64,000 nt of DNA, taken from NCBI GenBank assembly GCA_902797165.1, contig CADBRU010000002.1, positions 55,199-119,198 on the forward strand, given 5' to 3'. Made by a program: the position numbers and the translations under genes. This document shows positions 49,515 to 57,562 of this stretch, piece by piece (position 1 is the first letter of the stretch; each line of letters opens with the position of its first letter). This DNA comes from an uncultured Elusimicrobium sp. GTDB lineage: Bacteria > Elusimicrobiota > Elusimicrobia > Elusimicrobiales > Elusimicrobiaceae. The notes beneath the pieces were generated by a model. It ran no database searches. It was not told the DNA's origin and saw nothing but the letters and a program-made list of their open reading frames with translations.

Positions 49515-49863
49515 GTTCTTTTTCCTTTTCAATAATTTTAAAAATACTTTCCACGCGGCTGGCTTGTTCGGGAGTGTCGTCGTATTCAAAACTAAAAGAC
49601 GGAATGCGCTTTAAGTGCAAGCGGTGGCGTAGTAGGCCGCCCAATTCTTTACGCAATAGAGATAATTGGTCTTGTGTTTTCTTTCTGTCTTCTTGGCTTC
49701 CGAAGACGGAAAAATACACTTTGGCCAACGATAAATCTTTGGATACGCGTACTGCCGTAATGGTTACAAAACCGCCGAAATTACCGGCGGCCGTCATCTT
49801 GGTGATGATGGTATTAATTTCCTGTAAAAAAAGGGCTTCCAGTCTTTTGGTTCTGTCTATCAT
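49507..49863 (-). CDS. rbfA: Ribosome-binding factor A
   Basis: The 118-residue KH-like protein helps 30S maturation. It shows MIDRTKRLEALFLQEINTII, VTITAVRVSKDLSLAKVYFS and RIPSFSFEYDDTPEQASRVE. It is first in the rbfA-nrnA-truB-ribF operon; infB, often its neighbour, is not upstream here. A minus-strand -10-like TATAAT lies near 49876. Confidence 0.94.
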   Translation of the reverse strand: MIDRTKRLEALFLQEINTIITKMTAAGNFGGFVTITAVRVSKDLSLAKVYFSVFGSQEDRKKTQDQLSLLRKELGGLLRHRLHLKRIPSFSFEYDDTPEQASRVESIFKIIEKEKEHE

Positions 49864-49957
49864 ATAGGTTTATTATAGCATTTTGCAAAGACGGCTTGAA
49901 AAAGTACGAATCAAATGGAAAAAATTGTTATAATACAAGTAGATGTAAGGAGATACT

Positions 49958-50803
49958 ATGCCTCAAGAACATCGCATTAATATCATGGAAGACCAACCGA
50001 GTGTCTCGGTGGAACAAGGTGAAGATTTAACCCCGCGAGAATCGTCCGTAGCGGAGCGGTTTATTGCACTGCTGCTGGATGTTGGACTTATTGTCATTTT
50101 GTACGAAATTTTCCTTTTAATCATGATTCGCGTGGTAGATATGGATTTATCTACTTTCTATATATTGCTTGCTTGTATGAATATCCCTTTCATTTTGTAT
50201 GAAACCATTTGGAGCAGCGGCGGACGCAACACTTTAGGCAAAAAATTAGTTGGGATTCGGGTGGCGGATAAAAATACCGGAGAACCCATAGGTTTGTTTC
50301 GTGCTTTTGTGCGTACCCTGGGATATTACATCAGTGCGGCTTTATTATTGTGTGGTTTTTTACTTGCTTTTATTGATGACAGACACCGCGCCCTGCATGA
50401 TTATTTGGCCGGTTCGGTAGTGGTGCAGGCTCGTCCGAAAAGTTGGTTGGAAAAAACGATTCTCACCGTCGTGGGTATAGTGTTGTTTATTGCTTTTGGC
50501 GGGCTGCTTTATCGCTTTTTATTCAGCAACGGTTCGTGGGCACAACAAAAAATTATTTCGCGTGCTCAGAAACATGTAGAGAAAATTGCTTATTTGGAAG
50601 ATTTGCATTTTATAAATTTTGGGTATTACACCAATGATTTATTGCGTCTTTCGTTATTGTCCGGTGATCCCGTGCAATTTCAACGCGATACCCATAAAGC
50701 ATTAGAGAACAAAGGTTTTCGCATAGGAGTAGGCCCAAAAGGCTATAAGATTACGGCCAGGGCCAAAGATACGAAAAAAACTTTTGTAACTTATCCGAAA
50801 TAA
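49958..50803 (+). CDS. RDD family membrane protein with extra C-terminal domain
   Basis: The 281-residue product has an RDD domain with three helices: SVAERFIALLLDVGLIVILY, GGRNTLGKKLVGIRVADKN and FIDDRHRALHDYLAGSVVV. A fourth helix (ILTVVGIVLFIAFGGLLYRF) and a soluble tail of about 90 residues follow (KIAYLEDLHFINFGYYTNDL). RDD proteins are small transport- or assembly-related membrane proteins of mostly unknown role. SD is AAGGAGA; an extended -10 TGTTATAAT precedes. Confidence 0.85.
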   Translation: MPQEHRINIMEDQPSVSVEQGEDLTPRESSVAERFIALLLDVGLIVILYEIFLLIMIRVVDMDLSTFYILLACMNIPFILYETIWSSGGRNTLGKKLVGIRVADKNTGEPIGLFRAFVRTLGYYISAALLLCGFLLAFIDDRHRALHDYLAGSVVVQARPKSWLEKTILTVVGIVLFIAFGGLLYRFLFSNGSWAQQKIISRAQKHVEKIAYLEDLHFINFGYYTNDLLRLSLLSGDPVQFQRDTHKALENKGFRIGVGPKGYKITARAKDTKKTFVTYPK

Positions 50804-50815
50804 AAGCCTATTTAT

Positions 50816-50848
50816 AAAACCTCGATTCCAGTGAATCGAGGTTTTTTT
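50816..50848 (+). terminator. Terminator of the RDD gene
   Basis: AAAACCTCGATTC, loop CAGT, GAATCGAGG and seven T. Confidence 0.9.
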
Positions 50849-50863
50849 AGGGCCTAATTAAAA

Positions 50864-50929
50864 TAGGTCCAAATTCTAAAGAAATTAGGTCCAAAGACCC
50901 ATGACAAGTAAATAGTGAGTTTATAAACT
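50864..50929 (+). promoter_or_regulatory. Promoter with two TAGGTCCAAA elements
   Basis: TAGGTCCAAA occurs at 50864-50873 and 50886-50895, start to start 22 bases, about two helix turns. The second ends five bases before ATGACA (50901-50906), which is 17 bases from TAAACT (50924-50929). The weak -35 and the phased elements suggest an activator. One copy precedes the lipoprotein promoter at 20541. Confidence 0.55.
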
Positions 50930-50969
50930 ATAGGTGTGAGGGAAATCTCAAATTAAACAGGGAGCGTGT

Positions 50970-51746
50970 ATGAAAAAATCAGTATGGTTGATGTTAGCAG
51001 TGATGGTGTTGCCTTTTGTCGTGGTAAATGAAGCCGCTGCTCAGTTAAACGGTGGCGGATATCATTATGGGCAGAACCAAGCAATCATTCAAGCAGATAA
51101 GGGGATTGATGGGGCTGCCGCAAGAGCTGCCGTTGCAAATTTAGAGCCGGTTTCATTTTATGCACAATGGGGTGCTGTGACGGTACAACCGGAATTGGCG
51201 CCGCATTTTTGTTTGGGTATTTCCGAAGCCGCGGAAGAAAATGTACAAGGTAAAGCAGGCCTTTTGTTAGAACAATGTTCTCAAATTGTAGGAAAATACG
51301 CTGCGATGGCCAAACAAGTAAAACAGAAAAAAGCCGAAACCGCTCAAAATGCCGGTAAAGAATATTACAATGTTTGGATGACGTATGACGCCGCAGACGG
51401 TTGGTCCACTTTAGGCAGATGGTGTGTAGATGGTATTTGCTACTTAGGCAAACAAGCCGCTCGCAACTATCTTGCCGGATATGAAGCGATGGGCCGCAGC
51501 TATATGAATTACAGCCCGGTTGAAGGTTTTTCACAATTAGGTGAAGTGTGCGTGGATGGTGTTTGTTGGATAGGCAAAAGAATGGCTCATGATTATATAG
51601 CCGGATATCAGGCCATGGGAGAAGGTTATGCGAAAATGAGTCCGGCCGAAGGTTGGGCTGATTTGTGGTGTTGGTTCAAAAAAGGTGTCAAGAAGGTATT
51701 GACTTCTACCGCACCTACCAGTGCCGCCGAAATGCCTTTCAAATAA
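50970..51746 (+). CDS. Secreted protein with exact 42-residue Cys-containing repeats
   Basis: The 258-residue product has a signal peptide ending near AAAQ (residue 25). From residue 144 two full repeats of 42 residues (144-185 and 186-227) and a partial third (from 228) are visible. Each begins GW or GF, then CVDGICYLGK or CVDGVCWIGK, then YLAGYEAMG or YIAGYQAMG. The paired Cys (CVDGxC) may form a disulfide in each unit. The N-terminal part has two further Cys. I do not recognise a family. SD is GGGAG and a terminator follows, so it is a single unit, possibly abundant. Confidence 0.8.
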   Translation: MKKSVWLMLAVMVLPFVVVNEAAAQLNGGGYHYGQNQAIIQADKGIDGAAARAAVANLEPVSFYAQWGAVTVQPELAPHFCLGISEAAEENVQGKAGLLLEQCSQIVGKYAAMAKQVKQKKAETAQNAGKEYYNVWMTYDAADGWSTLGRWCVDGICYLGKQAARNYLAGYEAMGRSYMNYSPVEGFSQLGEVCVDGVCWIGKRMAHDYIAGYQAMGEGYAKMSPAEGWADLWCWFKKGVKKVLTSTAPTSAAEMPFK

Positions 51747-51760
51747 ACACAAAAAGATTT

Positions 51761-51792
51761 AAAAAGGGACTGTTTAAGCAGTCCCTTTTTTT
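51761..51792 (+). terminator. Terminator of the repeat protein gene
   Basis: AAAAAGGGACTG and CAGTCCCTTTTTTT with a 6-base loop. Confidence 0.88.
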
Positions 51793-51812
51793 ATGGTTAT
51801 ATTACGGATATG

Positions 51813-51849
51813 TAACAAAAACAGACCCGAGTTTCCAAAGAAACTCGGG
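51813..51849 (-). terminator. Probable terminator of the DksA-like gene
   Basis: CCCGAGTTTC and GAAACTCGGG (51826-51849) form a 10-bp stem; on the minus strand TCTGTTTTTG follows. It is 50 bases past the stop at 51900. Confidence 0.6.
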
Positions 51850-51899
51850 AAGGAGTTGTTTTATGCAATCTCTAAACCCTTAGTTTAGAGAAAAATAGT

Positions 51900-52277
51900 T
51901 TATCGACTGCTGGATTCGGAAGAAGTCTGGCAATTTACACAATAACGTGCAAACGGCAAGGCTTTAATACGTTTTTTCGGAATCGGTTGGCGGCATAATT
52001 CACAGCGGCCGTAAATGCCTTTTTCGATTTTGCGCAGCGCCGCTTCGATTTGTCCGATCGTGTTATGCGAATTTCCTGATAATTCAAATAAAATTTCTTT
52101 ATCCATGCTTTGCCCGGCTACGTCAATAGGGTCGCCGACTTCCGCTTCGGGCATATCCATATTTTTTTTATCTTTTAAACGGGCTTCCGCTTCTGCTTTG
52201 AGAGCCTCTAAATGTTTTTTAATTTCTTTAATCTCAGTTGCTGTCAAAGCATCTTTTGAATTTTTCTTCGTGGCCAT
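51900..52277 (-). CDS. DksA/TraR-type zinc finger protein
   Basis: The 125-residue protein has a helical N-terminal part (LTATEIKEIKKHLEALKAEA) and a four-Cys zinc finger with Cys92, Cys95, Cys113 and Cys116 (GRCELCRQPI and RYCVNC). The LPFARYCVNC end is typical. Such proteins bind the RNA polymerase secondary channel or act as general stress regulators. The ATG at 52277 has AAGGAG upstream; the longer frame to 52319 does not look real. Confidence 0.9.
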   Translation of the reverse strand: MATKKNSKDALTATEIKEIKKHLEALKAEAEARLKDKKNMDMPEAEVGDPIDVAGQSMDKEILFELSGNSHNTIGQIEAALRKIEKGIYGRCELCRQPIPKKRIKALPFARYCVNCQTSSESSSR

Positions 52278-52369
52278 ACAAAGTACTCCTTCATGTATAT
52301 AAAATCGAGATAGCCGCAATACGCGGCTGTTTGTTTACTTTAGCAAATCTTTTACAAAAAATGCAAATT

Positions 52370-53530
52370 TTATTTTTCTTCTCGCAGATTGGCGACGATT
52401 ACATCCAGTAAATTTATCAATCTTTTATATTGTTCCGTTCCGTTTATATCTACAAAAGGGAAACAAGCAATACGCAGTGTATTCTCCGGCGCGGTTGTAA
52501 ATTTTTTCAGGCCGTCTTGCAAATTAGGTAGCCCTGTTTCCGCAAGGGTTTTATTAATAAAATCTGCGGAAATTTGCGGGTCTATAATTTGAAAAGTCGG
52601 TGTAGTATAAGAGCGCAAATTTTCATCTGAAACAAGCGGTCGTATCCAAGTTGTTTTGCCGGCCCAATCAAATAAAAAATCTGCGTGCGCGCGGCATAAC
52701 TTATCCATGGCGGTCAGTCCGCCGTGCTCGTTCATCCACGTTGCGGCGGCATCGCACATCCATATATTAATGGTGCTGGGGGTATTAATGGTTTGTGCTT
52801 TGTGTGCATTTTCTACCGCGTATGATAAATCTAAGGTGTAGGGCAGTGTGCGTAATTTTTTAACTTGCTTAATGCGTTGCACGGCGCGCGGACTTAAGAT
52901 TAAGGCAGAAGTCCCGCCGCCGGTGCCGAAACATTTTTGTAAACCAAACACCAAAATATCATAAGCGTCCTCAGGTAAAACACGTCCGCCCGCGCAAGAA
53001 GTGCAGTCCCACGCAATTAAAGTATCTGCTCCCTTGCTTTTCCAAATGTCCAGTAAGTAATCGTTCGGAATTTGTACACCCATCGAAGTTTCATTGGGTG
53101 TAAGCAAAATCAAACTGGTGTTTAAATTTGGTTTTTCCGTCGGAAAAAGTTGGCCGGCGGGGGGAGTTACAATATCTGCTTTTAAATGCGGAATTTGTTT
53201 GGTAATAGACTCACACCAGCGTTTGGAAAATGCCCCGAAACTCAGCCCGGAAACGGTTTGTAAACTTAAACTCCAAGTGGCGGCATCTAACGTGGTAGTC
53301 GCACCGCCCGGAAAGAAACAAAGCAAATAATCCTCGGGAATATGCAACAGTTTACGCAGTTGCAGTTCCGCGGCGTGATAAAGCCCGTATGTGGTTACAT
53401 CCGGTGCACGGTGGCTGCGTTCAAACAAAGTTTTATAAAGCGGTGTTTGCCGGATATCGGGATGACCTTGCCCGGGCCCGCACGCAAAAGTAGAAGTCGG
53501 AAGTTCGGATAAATTTAATTTTGAGTTCAT
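52370..53530 (-). CDS. Class V aminotransferase, phosphoserine aminotransferase-like
   Basis: The 386-residue PLP enzyme has TSTFACGPGQGHPDIR near the start, FPGGATTTLDAATWSL, WDCTSCAGG with Asp175 and the PLP lysine Lys199 in FGLQKCFGTGGG. It resembles SerC-type enzymes, which make phosphoserine, but the short and variable regions leave other class V activities possible. It overlaps the GDYXXLXY gene by ATGA, so it is third in the operon starting at 54944. Confidence 0.82.
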   Translation of the reverse strand: MNSKLNLSELPTSTFACGPGQGHPDIRQTPLYKTLFERSHRAPDVTTYGLYHAAELQLRKLLHIPEDYLLCFFPGGATTTLDAATWSLSLQTVSGLSFGAFSKRWCESITKQIPHLKADIVTPPAGQLFPTEKPNLNTSLILLTPNETSMGVQIPNDYLLDIWKSKGADTLIAWDCTSCAGGRVLPEDAYDILVFGLQKCFGTGGGTSALILSPRAVQRIKQVKKLRTLPYTLDLSYAVENAHKAQTINTPSTINIWMCDAAATWMNEHGGLTAMDKLCRAHADFLFDWAGKTTWIRPLVSDENLRSYTTPTFQIIDPQISADFINKTLAETGLPNLQDGLKKFTTAPENTLRIACFPFVDINGTEQYKRLINLLDVIVANLREEK

Positions 53531-53979
53531 GGTTTAGGTGTTTTTTCTTTGGGTTGATATAAAGTCCAATCTTGCCCGTTAATGAGCAATTGTTTGGCCA
53601 TGGCGTTGCGCCCCGGCTGATAGGAATAAACAATTTCAAACACGTCTTGATTAGTGTTGCGGTCTCGGAATAACTTGTCTAACCGTTCGGCGTGTTTTTC
53701 CGGTATGTAGAAGCGGCATTGGCGCCCCCAGCGGGCCTTTTTGCAAAAGTATTTTGTATCGGGGCAAGTTTGATTTTCAAATTGCGTGCAATCTGTTTTT
53801 TTCCAATCAATTTGATATTGAATGTAATGGCCGGATAATAAATCGCGCGGATCATAACCGGTAATTTGTACACGCACTTCTTGACCGGATTGGCGTTGGA
53901 TATACAAACTGACGGTCCAAATCATTAAGCAGACCAAAGGTAAGAAAAAGGCAATTAACCAAAAATATTTTTTGTTCAT
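53527..53979 (-). CDS. GDYXXLXY-type membrane-anchored protein
   Basis: The 150-residue protein has an N-terminal helix (YFWLIAFFLPLVCLMIWTVS) and the family motif variant GYDPRDLLSGHYIQYQIDW. The domain is outside the membrane and has four Cys. The usual partner is a DUF2157/DUF4401 membrane protein, which is encoded just upstream and overlaps by 4 bases. The function of the pair is not known. Confidence 0.8.
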   Translation of the reverse strand: MNKKYFWLIAFFLPLVCLMIWTVSLYIQRQSGQEVRVQITGYDPRDLLSGHYIQYQIDWKKTDCTQFENQTCPDTKYFCKKARWGRQCRFYIPEKHAERLDKLFRDRNTNQDVFEIVYSYQPGRNAMAKQLLINGQDWTLYQPKEKTPKP

Positions 53980-54944
53980 TTGAAAATCTCCATCGTTTTA
54001 ATATATTGCGTAGTACGTCGCAGAATATAAATCAGTACCAATATCAGCAGTCCGCCTAAAATAAAACCGAGGCCGGAAGCAAACAAATTATGCACTCCGC
54101 ACAGGAAAAGCAGGAAAATGTAAATTTCCGTCAGCAGCGCATTGCGCTTGAAAGAAACAATGTTTTGCATCCGTATAGCCATAAATAACCGAAATGCCGC
54201 AAAGGCAAAGATAAAAGTGTTGGCAAACCATACATCTGCAGTCGGTGTAGAGTGCCATTTCCCGGTCAAGCCCCAACGGCCTGCCAAGTAGAATATAGCC
54301 GCATAACATGCCCAAATGGCCACTTTTTCAAAGGCTTTGGCAAGTAAAGTGTAGGCGTGTACGGTTTGGTCCAATTTGTTGCCGGCATAACTAAGCATAA
54401 AGAACAAGAGCGAAGTTAAGACGGTAGTTTGCAAGTTGTCAAATAAAGTTTTGCATATTTCGTCAATATCAAAGTAAGAGAAGAAAAGCAGTAACCATAC
54501 AATATTGAAAGTCAGCATGCGGCTGCAAAGCACAAAGGGCAGCCCCAAAAGAGTCCACGTGAGGGCAAAATTGCTCCATCCGCCGTCTAAGTTAAATATT
54601 TGGGCAATTAGTCCGATGGTGGCTCCAGTCATTAGAAAAGACAAGATGGCAAAAAATTCCTTCCATCCTTTGTTTCGTTTTTGTTGATGCCAAAAAGTGG
54701 TATAGCCAAATCCGCCCAGTAAAGAAAATGCTCCGAGTAATTTGACCAAATCGGGAATTTTTTCCCAACCGGAGGAGATGATTAAAATCAGCCCCAGTCC
54801 GATTAACATGCCCGCAATTACGAAGGCAACTCTCCAAAATAAATTGTTATGTGAAGATTTTTCAAAAGCCAAAATGGCTTTGGCTTGATCGGCAGAAATT
54901 AATTTGTTTTCTACCCATTTATTTGTCTTGGTGGTTAGTGACAT
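53976..54944 (-). CDS. DUF2157 membrane protein
   Basis: The 322-residue protein begins with a short soluble segment (WVENKLISADQAKAILAFEK), typical of DUF2157, followed by eight to ten membrane helices (RVAFVIAGMLIGLGLILIIS onward). The ATG at 54944 has AAGGAGA upstream; the frame continues to 55181 but that part is the shadow of the pilin gene. It is divergent from the pilin at 55060 and leads an operon of three. Confidence 0.85.
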   Translation of the reverse strand: MSLTTKTNKWVENKLISADQAKAILAFEKSSHNNLFWRVAFVIAGMLIGLGLILIISSGWEKIPDLVKLLGAFSLLGGFGYTTFWHQQKRNKGWKEFFAILSFLMTGATIGLIAQIFNLDGGWSNFALTWTLLGLPFVLCSRMLTFNIVWLLLFFSYFDIDEICKTLFDNLQTTVLTSLLFFMLSYAGNKLDQTVHAYTLLAKAFEKVAIWACYAAIFYLAGRWGLTGKWHSTPTADVWFANTFIFAFAAFRLFMAIRMQNIVSFKRNALLTEIYIFLLFLCGVHNLFASGLGFILGGLLILVLIYILRRTTQYIKTMEIFK

Positions 54945-55059
54945 AGGTTCTCCTTTGTGTATATTGTATGAAAAGGGGGCAGGCGGCGCAAGTTTTGGCT
55001 TTTTTGTGTATAATTTGTGTACAATATGTAAGTAAAATATTTTGATGGGAGGACATAAG

Positions 55060-55575
55060 ATGAAAAGAGGTTTTACACTCATAGAATTGTTAGTGGTTGT
55101 TTTGATTATTGGTATTTTGTCGGCCATTGCTTTGCCGCAATACACAAAAGCCGTAGAAAAAGCCCGCGCCGCTGAAGCCATACAATTATTACGATATATG
55201 CATAATCAAGGAGTTCTGTGTGAATTGGAAAACGGCGGTAGTTGTGGGATAAAAACAAATGAAGAATTAGGCATAGAACTAGGTAGCGGATTTGTTTGTG
55301 ACTATGACGGCGATGACGAAATGTGTTGTAACGAACATTGGTGTTATGCAAATAATGGGGGGACGCATGGATGTGGAGCCTATAGTTCTACTTTGCCTGT
55401 GGCATTTCGTGTCAACGGAATTCCGGATGATTTGCATAATTTAGATTCTGTAATGGTAGGGTATTATTTAGAATACACTGATAAATCTTGTAGCAACCGT
55501 GTTACTACACCTACTATACTGTGTCATGGGCAGCAATGTAGTATGTTCAAAGGAAGCGGCCAACCGGTTAACTAA
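55060..55575 (+). CDS. Type IV pilin-like protein
   Basis: The 171-residue product begins MKRG then FTLIELLVVVLIIGILSA with Glu5, and AVEKARAAEAIQLLRYMHN. The globular part has about ten Cys (VLCELE, GSCGIK, FVCDYD, MCCNEHWCY, HGCGAY, SCSNR, LCHGQQC). The ATG at 55060 has GGGAGG upstream. It is a single-gene unit, divergent from the DUF2157 operon. Confidence 0.9.
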   Translation: MKRGFTLIELLVVVLIIGILSAIALPQYTKAVEKARAAEAIQLLRYMHNQGVLCELENGGSCGIKTNEELGIELGSGFVCDYDGDDEMCCNEHWCYANNGGTHGCGAYSSTLPVAFRVNGIPDDLHNLDSVMVGYYLEYTDKSCSNRVTTPTILCHGQQCSMFKGSGQPVN

Positions 55576-55592
55576 AATTATTTACTATTCTA

Positions 55593-55621
55593 AACACCCC
55601 GCACTAGGCGGGGTGTTTTTT
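55593..55621 (+). terminator. Terminator of the pilin at 55060
   Basis: AACACCCCGC and GCGGGGTGTT with six T; core identical to that at 33164-33180. Confidence 0.88.
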
Positions 55622-55693
55622 CTGCGCCCTTTTCTGCGCCCGATTTTGTAAAATATATAGGTAAGATTTATACTTTCTAATTAGGAGAACTTC

Positions 55694-56395
55694 ATGAGTT
55701 GTGAAAAATGCACCCCGGAAGTAAAAGAAATGTGCTGCGTCTGCAAAGGCGCCAAGCATGATCCGGCTCCCATTCCCGAAGAAGGCAAATGGGTAAAAGC
55801 CAAACAAATCGGCGATATTAGCGGTCTGACCCACGGTGTGGGTTGGTGTGCTCCGCAACAAGGCGCCTGCAAATTGACCTTGAACGTGAAAAACGGTGTT
55901 ATTAAAGAGGCCTTAGTAGAAACCTTAGGTTGCTCCGGTATGACTCACTCTGCCGCTATGGCTGCCGAAATTTTGCCCGGCAAAACCATTTTGGAAGCGT
56001 TGAACTCTGACCTCGTGTGTGATGCTATCAATACTGCCATGCGCGAACTGTTCTTGCAAATTGTTTACGGCCGCACTCAAAGTGCTTTCTCTGACGACGG
56101 TTTACCCATCGGAGCCGGTATGGAAGACTTGGGTAAAGGTCACCGCAGTCAAGTAGGTACCATGTACGGCACCGAAGCCAAAGGCCCGCGCTATTTGGAA
56201 ATGGCCGAAGGGTATGTGCTTGAAATCGGTTTAGATAAAAATAATGAAATTATCGGCTATAAATTTGTCAATTTAGGCAAAATGATGGACGCTATTAAAA
56301 AAGGCACCGATGCTAAAAAAGCCTTTGAAGAAAACGTCAAAACCTATGGCCGCTTTGACGAAGCCGTCAAGAAAATTGACCCGCGCAAAGAGTAA
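55694..56395 (+). CDS. NifU-like iron-sulfur scaffold protein of the GGGtGRT cassette
   Basis: The 233-residue protein has an N-terminal Cys-rich stretch (MSCEKCTPEVKEMCCVCKG). A scaffold-type domain follows with GWCAPQQGACKLTL, the NifU/IscU-like ETLGCSGMTHSAAMAAEIL and later conserved acidic segments. It probably binds an Fe-S cluster. It is followed 15 bases later by the GGGtGRT gene, its usual partner. Both have strong SD sites and may be highly expressed. Client proteins are unknown. Confidence 0.8.
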   Translation: MSCEKCTPEVKEMCCVCKGAKHDPAPIPEEGKWVKAKQIGDISGLTHGVGWCAPQQGACKLTLNVKNGVIKEALVETLGCSGMTHSAAMAAEILPGKTILEALNSDLVCDAINTAMRELFLQIVYGRTQSAFSDDGLPIGAGMEDLGKGHRSQVGTMYGTEAKGPRYLEMAEGYVLEIGLDKNNEIIGYKFVNLGKMMDAIKKGTDAKKAFEENVKTYGRFDEAVKKIDPRKE

Positions 56396-56410
56396 GCCAA
56401 GGAGAACATT

Positions 56411-57409
56411 ATGACTATTACATTTGAAGGATACGAAAGAAGAATTGACAAAATTAATGCCGCGCTGAAGGCCGCCGGTATTAAAGATTTAGAAGAAGCC
56501 CGCAAAATTTGCTTAGACAAAGGCATTGATGTAGAAAAAATCGTAAAAGGGATTCAACCGATCGCTTTTGAAAATGCCGTGTGGGCTTACACCGTCGGTG
56601 CTGCTATTGCTTTGAAATCCGGCGTAAAAACTGCCGCTGAAGCAGCCGAAAAAATCGGCGTAGGGTTGCAAAGTTTCTGCATCCCGGGTTCTGTAGCCGA
56701 TCAACGTGCTGTCGGACTCGGCCACGGCAATTTGGGCGCTATGTTACTGCGCGAAGAAACCAAATGTTTCTGCTTTTTAGCCGGACATGAAAGTTTTGCC
56801 GCTGCGGAAGGTGCTATCGGTATTGCCCGCACCGCTAACAAAGTGCGCAAAGAACCTTTACGCGTTATCTTAAATGGTTTAGGTAAAGATGCCGCTTATA
56901 TTATTTCCCGTATTAATGGTTTTACTTCCGTAGAAACCGAATATAATTACAAAACGGGTGAACTCAAAATTGTCAGCGAAAAAGCATTTTCCGACGGTGA
57001 TAAAGCCAAGGTAAAATGCTATGGCGCTGATGATGTAAGTGAAGGCGTAGCCATTATGCGTCACGAGGGCGTGGACGTTTCCATTACCGGTAACTCTACC
57101 AACCCGACCCGCTTCCAACACCCGGTAGCCGGAACATATAAGAAATGGGCCATTGAAAACGGCAAAAAATATTTCTCCGTGGCTTCCGGTGGCGGTACAG
57201 GCCGCACCTTGCACCCGGATAATATGGCCGCCGGTCCTGCCTCCTACGGTATGACCGATACCATGGGTCGTATGCATGGTGATGCGCAATTTGCGGGTTC
57301 GTCTTCCGTGCCTGCCCACGTGGAAATGATGGGTCTTATCGGTATGGGCAATAACCCGATGGTAGGTGCCACCGTAGCCGTAGCCGTTGCGGTCAGCCAA
57401 GCCAAATAA
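56411..57409 (+). CDS. GGGtGRT family protein
   Basis: The 332-residue protein carries the family name motif in VASGGGTGRTLHPDNMAAGP. It also has conserved AYTVGAAIALKSG, LGHGNLGAMLLREETKCFCF and GMTDTMGRMHGDAQF. The motif resembles a nucleotide or phosphate loop, but the activity of this family is not established to my knowledge. It occurs next to the Fe-S scaffold gene in many anaerobes. SD is AAGGAG. Confidence 0.88.
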   Translation: MTITFEGYERRIDKINAALKAAGIKDLEEARKICLDKGIDVEKIVKGIQPIAFENAVWAYTVGAAIALKSGVKTAAEAAEKIGVGLQSFCIPGSVADQRAVGLGHGNLGAMLLREETKCFCFLAGHESFAAAEGAIGIARTANKVRKEPLRVILNGLGKDAAYIISRINGFTSVETEYNYKTGELKIVSEKAFSDGDKAKVKCYGADDVSEGVAIMRHEGVDVSITGNSTNPTRFQHPVAGTYKKWAIENGKKYFSVASGGGTGRTLHPDNMAAGPASYGMTDTMGRMHGDAQFAGSSSVPAHVEMMGLIGMGNNPMVGATVAVAVAVSQAK

Positions 57410-57425
57410 AAGTTATTTGCAGTAT

Positions 57426-57456
57426 AAAAAGCGCGCCAAAGCGGCGCGCTTTTTTT
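57426..57456 (+). terminator. Terminator of the GGGtGRT cassette
   Basis: AAAAAGCGCGCC, loop AAAGC, GGCGCGC and seven T. Confidence 0.92.
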
Positions 57457-57517
57457 ATTTCTCTAGTCAGCCCACCCTAAAAAATACTAAAATATAATAT
57501 ATCTGTTGTAAAACAGG

Positions 57518-57540
57518 TCCCGCGCAAGCGGGATATTTTT
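57518..57540 (+). other. Hairpin in the typA leader
   Basis: TCCCGC, loop GCAA, GCGGGA is followed by TATTTTT, between a -10-like TATAAT (57494-57499) and typA. It may be a weak attenuator. Confidence 0.5.
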
Positions 57541-57562
57541 ATGAGTTAGGAAATTTGTACTT

